DNA from: Salinicola sp.
Lineage (GTDB): Bacteria > Pseudomonadota > Gammaproteobacteria > Pseudomonadales > Halomonadaceae
Assembly (NCBI GenBank): GCA_002695065.1
Contig: NZNW01000143.1
Location: forward strand, 13,579-53,813
Reading direction: 5' to 3'
DNA: 40,235 bases
Below are positions 37,554-40,235 of the stretch, piece by piece (positions within the stretch are counted from its first letter, which is position 1; every line of letters starts with the position of its first letter). A program made the position numbers and the translations under genes. The notes beneath the pieces were generated by a model. That model had not been told where the DNA came from. It made no database searches and saw only the letters and a list, made by a program, of their open reading frames with translations.

Positions 37554-39017
37554 TCACATCAGTACGATGTCGTACTGTTCTTGGGAGTAGTGTGCCTCGA
37601 CCTGGAAGCGGATCGTCTTGCCGATGAAGGATTCGAGATCGGCCACCGCAGCGGACTCTTCATCGAGCAACCGATCGACCACCGACTGGGCGGCCAGCAC
37701 CATGTAGGTCTCCGGCGAATAGGCACGCTCCTCGCGCAGGATCTCGCGAAAGATCTCGTAGCAGATCGTCTCCGGCGTCTTCAGCGATCCCCGCCCCAGG
37801 CAGGTCGGGCAGGGTTCGCACAGTGTCTGTTCGAGGCTCTCGCGGGTGCGCTTGCGGGTCAGTTGCACCAGGCCCAGTTCGGTGACGCCGGTCAGCTTGT
37901 TCTTGGCGTGGTCTCGCTCCAGCGACTTCTCGAGCACGCGCAGCACCTGGCGCTGATGTTCCAGCTCCTCCATGTCGATGAAATCGATGATGATGATGCC
38001 GCCGAGATTGCGCAGTCGCAATTGACGGGCAATGGCCGTGGCCGCCTCGAGATTGGTCTTGAAGATGGTCTCCTCGAGATTGCGGTGCCCGACGTAGCCG
38101 CCCGTGTTGACGTCGATGGTGGTCATCGCCTCGGTCTGGTCGATGACCAGGTAGCCGCCGGACTTGAGCTGCACCTTTCGCCCCAGTGCCTTCTGAATCT
38201 CGTCCTCGACGCTGTAGAGATCGAAGATCGGCCGCTCGCCGGGGTAATACTCGATCCGAGACTCCATGGTCGGCATGAACTCCCGGGCGAACTCCTTGAG
38301 CTTGAAGTAGTTTTCGCGGGAGTCGATGCGCACCTTCTCGATCTGATCGCGCATCACGTCGCGTAGCGTGCGGATGAACAGCGGAAGGTCGTCGTAGATC
38401 GGCGTGGAGACCTCGGCCGTGGTACGCCGCTCGGCCACCTTCTGCCACAGCCGCTGGAGGAAGACCATGTCGGCGAACAGCTCCTCCCGCCCCACGCCCT
38501 CGGCCGCCGTACGAATGATGAAGCCCCCGCTGTCGCCCGCTGGCAGCTCCGCCTTGCCGCTCTCGACCAGTGCCTTCAACCGTTCGCGCTCGGCCTCGTC
38601 CTCGATCCGCTGGGATACGCCGACGTGGGGTGAATCCGGCATGTAGACGAGATAACGGGAGGGGATGGAGAGATGCGTGGTCAGCCGCGCGCCCTTCGAG
38701 CCGATAGGATCCTTGGTGACCTGGACGATCAGGGACTGCCCGGCGTGCAGCAGATGACTGATCGACGCCGGCTCCTCGTGCGGTGCATCGGGAGGCAGCA
38801 CTTCGTTGACGTGAATGAAGGCGGCCCGCTCGAGGCCGATATCGATGAACGCGGCCTGCATGCCCGGGAGGACCCGCACGACCTTGCCCTTGTAGATATT
38901 GCCGACGATGCCCCGGCGACGGCTGCGCTCGATGAAGGCTTCCTGCAGCACGCCGTTTTCCACCACGGCCACCCGCGTTTCCATCGGCGTCAGATTGATC
39001 AGTACCTCACCGCTCAT
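37554..39017 (-). CDS. rng: Ribonuclease G
   Basis: Endoribonuclease of the RNase E/G family that matures the 16S rRNA 5' end and cuts some mRNAs. It has 487 residues: S1 domain (about 35-125; GNIYKGKVVRVLPGMQAAFIDIGLERAAFIHV), 5' sensor (about 125-210), and a DNase-I-like catalytic domain with Asp302 (TTIDVNTGG) and Asp345 (IIIIDFIDME) as metal ligands, then the Zn-link CPTC at 403-406 (with Cys400 before it). It lacks the long C-terminal scaffold of RNase E. A CATAAT hexamer at 39096-39101 on the minus strand may be its -10 element. Confidence 0.97.
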   Translation of the reverse strand: MSGEVLINLTPMETRVAVVENGVLQEAFIERSRRRGIVGNIYKGKVVRVLPGMQAAFIDIGLERAAFIHVNEVLPPDAPHEEPASISHLLHAGQSLIVQVTKDPIGSKGARLTTHLSIPSRYLVYMPDSPHVGVSQRIEDEAERERLKALVESGKAELPAGDSGGFIIRTAAEGVGREELFADMVFLQRLWQKVAERRTTAEVSTPIYDDLPLFIRTLRDVMRDQIEKVRIDSRENYFKLKEFAREFMPTMESRIEYYPGERPIFDLYSVEDEIQKALGRKVQLKSGGYLVIDQTEAMTTIDVNTGGYVGHRNLEETIFKTNLEAATAIARQLRLRNLGGIIIIDFIDMEELEHQRQVLRVLEKSLERDHAKNKLTGVTELGLVQLTRKRTRESLEQTLCEPCPTCLGRGSLKTPETICYEIFREILREERAYSPETYMVLAAQSVVDRLLDEESAAVADLESFIGKTIRFQVEAHYSQEQYDIVLM

Positions 39018-39134
39018 GCGGGCATCCTTGTTGCGGGTTGTTCGAGCACGCCGGCGACATCCCTTGCCAGGGCGAGCGGAGCTGGCCTTGCGGGAATTAT
39101 GGCACAGCCGTCCGGTCTCTCATAAGGCGCTCTG

Positions 39135-39764
39135 TCACGAGGCGCCACCGCTGGACCCGACGTCCGGCAACGCACCGCCCCACAGCGAAACACCTTGCGC
39201 GCGCAACAGGGCCGCCGTCTCGGCGAGCGGCAGCCCCACCACGGCGGAGTAGCTCCCCTCCAGATGTTCGACGAAGATCGAGGCCAAACCCTGAATCGCG
39301 TAGCCGCCCGCCTTGTCCAGCGGCTCTCCGGTCGTCCAGTAGGCCGCAGCTTCCGCTTCGTCGATGCGCCGCATGACCACGCGCGTGGAGACCCGGCTCT
39401 CGACCATTCCCAGAGGCCCCAGCACGGTGACCGCAGACAGCACGCGGTGCTCGCGCCCGGACAGCGTCATCAGCATCTCGCGGGCATGGGCCTCATCCTC
39501 CGGCTTGCCGAAGATGGTGTCGTCGCAGACCACGACGGTGTCGGCGCCCAATGTCGGCAAGGCACTACCCGCCTGGCCCGCCTCGGCCTTGTGGCGAGCC
39601 AGGCGAGAGACGAAATGTTCCGGCGACTCGCCATCCAGCCGGGACTCGTCGATATCGGACGGCGCGACCTCCACCGTGACGCCGATCGACGCGAGCAACT
39701 CGCGCCGGCGCGGCGAAGCCGAGGCCAGGCGCAGAACGGGGTCGGGTCGGGAAGCGGCATTCAT
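39135..39764 (-). CDS. maf: Maf-family nucleotide pyrophosphatase (YhdE type)
   Basis: House-cleaning pyrophosphatase of 209 residues, likely acting on dTTP/UTP and modified nucleotides. The signature LRLASASPRRRELLASIGV is at 11-29, the catalytic Asp75 in LGADTVVV, and GKPED at 86-90, then EPLDKAGGYAIQGLASIFVEHLEGSYSAVVGLPL. The KAGGYAIQG block marks the YhdE subgroup. The ATG at 39764 has GGAGG 8 nt upstream; the frame extending to 40217 is antisense-like noise over mreD. It sits between mreD and rng, as in E. coli. Confidence 0.96.
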   Translation of the reverse strand: MNAASRPDPVLRLASASPRRRELLASIGVTVEVAPSDIDESRLDGESPEHFVSRLARHKAEAGQAGSALPTLGADTVVVCDDTIFGKPEDEAHAREMLMTLSGREHRVLSAVTVLGPLGMVESRVSTRVVMRRIDEAEAAAYWTTGEPLDKAGGYAIQGLASIFVEHLEGSYSAVVGLPLAETAALLRAQGVSLWGGALPDVGSSGGAS

Positions 39765-39865
39765 GGGCAAATCCTCCGAGAGAGCTTGGCAACCACCGGC
39801 CGGCGACATCAACCGGAAGGCGCCGATCACGCAGCAGCACCGTTGCGAGACACCGGCTCCACGAA

Positions 39866-40235
39866 TTAGCCGATTCCCAACCGGCGACGTACCACTTGCA
39901 TCATGGTGAACAGCCACGGCCACAGCAGAGACCCGATCAGTGCGGGCAGCAGGAACTCGAGGCTCAGGGAGATCGGGCCGTAGATCGTGCGCAGCCACTG
40001 CTCGACCAGTTGCGCAATGCCCAGCAGAATGAAGACCAGCACCGCCTGTTGCCAGATCGAGTAGACGCGGAAGCGCTGATAGAGCAGCAGAAAGAGGTAC
40101 GCCAGCAGCGAGAGCACCAGGGCGTTCTGGCCCAGCGGCGCCCCCTCGATCAGATCGAGCATCAGCCCCAGCACGAAGCCGTGCAGCACGCCGACGCGCT
40201 GCGGCGTGGCGACACACCAGTAGGCCAGCAGCACG
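39866..40235 (-). CDS. mreD: Rod-shape protein MreD, 5' end cut by window edge
   Basis: Polytopic inner-membrane part of the elongasome. About 122 C-terminal residues are present, with four or more hydrophobic segments (VLHGFVLGLMLDLIEGAPLGQNALVLSLLAYLFLLLY, QQAVLVFILLGIAQLVEQW, LLPALIGSLLWPWLFTMMQVVRRR). GLMLDLIEGAPLGQNAL is the family signature. The family is about 160 residues, so about 40 N-terminal residues lie beyond the window. It is followed by maf after about 100 nt in the mreBCD-maf-rng order. Confidence 0.9.
   Translation of the reverse strand, partial: VLLAYWCVATPQRVGVLHGFVLGLMLDLIEGAPLGQNALVLSLLAYLFLLLYQRFRVYSIWQQAVLVFILLGIAQLVEQWLRTIYGPISLSLEFLLPALIGSLLWPWLFTMMQVVRRRLGIG

Noticed and set aside
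39765-40217. Long N-terminal extension of maf
   Set aside because: It overlaps mreD in another frame; the Maf signature begins just after the ATG at 39764, which follows GGAGG.

Overview
The window is a 40 kb stretch of high-GC bacterial chromosome made almost entirely of core, vertically inherited genes. Gene content and order point to a gammaproteobacterium with a Pseudomonas/Oceanospirillales-type layout. Many proteins are visibly acidic (SspB tail, LpoA, DegS linker, RpoN spacer, YhdP), so a halophilic member of the Halomonadaceae is my best guess. This is inference from synteny and composition, not a database result. I see no insertion sequence, prophage, CRISPR array, tRNA or rRNA.

Region 1 (1-2746, minus strand) is the start of the division and cell-wall cluster: rsmH, ftsL and the first 348 codons of ftsI. 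It lies directly behind the RNase P RNA gene rnpB, with no mraZ between them. Region 2 (2910-7452) has rsmI divergent from lpoA-yraN-diaA-dolP, covering 16S rRNA methylation, PBP1A activation, a UPF0102 nuclease-like protein, replication timing and an outer-membrane BON lipoprotein. It ends in a bidirectional terminator. Region 3 (7489-9808, minus) holds sspB and sspA, then rpsI and rplM with their own promoter and terminator. Region 4 (9855-14031) has zapE and zapG (yhcB) divergent from one control region, then nif3 and a DegS/AlgW-type site-1 protease that are also divergent.

Region 5 (14047-20965, minus) runs mlaFEDCB-ibaG-murA-hisG-hisD: retrograde phospholipid transport, a BolA protein, the first committed peptidoglycan step, and two histidine enzymes. 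Region 6 (21217-29836, plus) runs kdsD-lptC-lptA-lptB-rpoN-hpf-ptsN-rapZ-ptsO-mgtE-thioesterase: Kdo supply and LPS export, sigma-54, ribosome hibernation, the nitrogen phosphotransferase branch and magnesium transport. Region 7 (29963-40235, mostly minus) has pmbA, darP (plus), tldD, yhdP, rng, maf and the 3' part of mreD.

The window resembles the P. aeruginosa block that runs from ftsI to mreD, as I recall it, but several members expected there are absent: mraZ, petABC (between rpsI and sspA), hisC (after hisD) and kdsC (between kdsD and lptC). The most interesting non-coding signals are a sigma-54 (-24/-12) promoter match directly upstream of rpoN itself, the apparent lack of any terminator or promoter between rnpB and the division operon, adjacent palindromes upstream of the rnpB promoter, and an inverted pair of heptamer-repeat arrays between the thioesterase gene and pmbA. 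I found no convincing undescribed multi-gene system; the novelty is regulatory and in gene absences.
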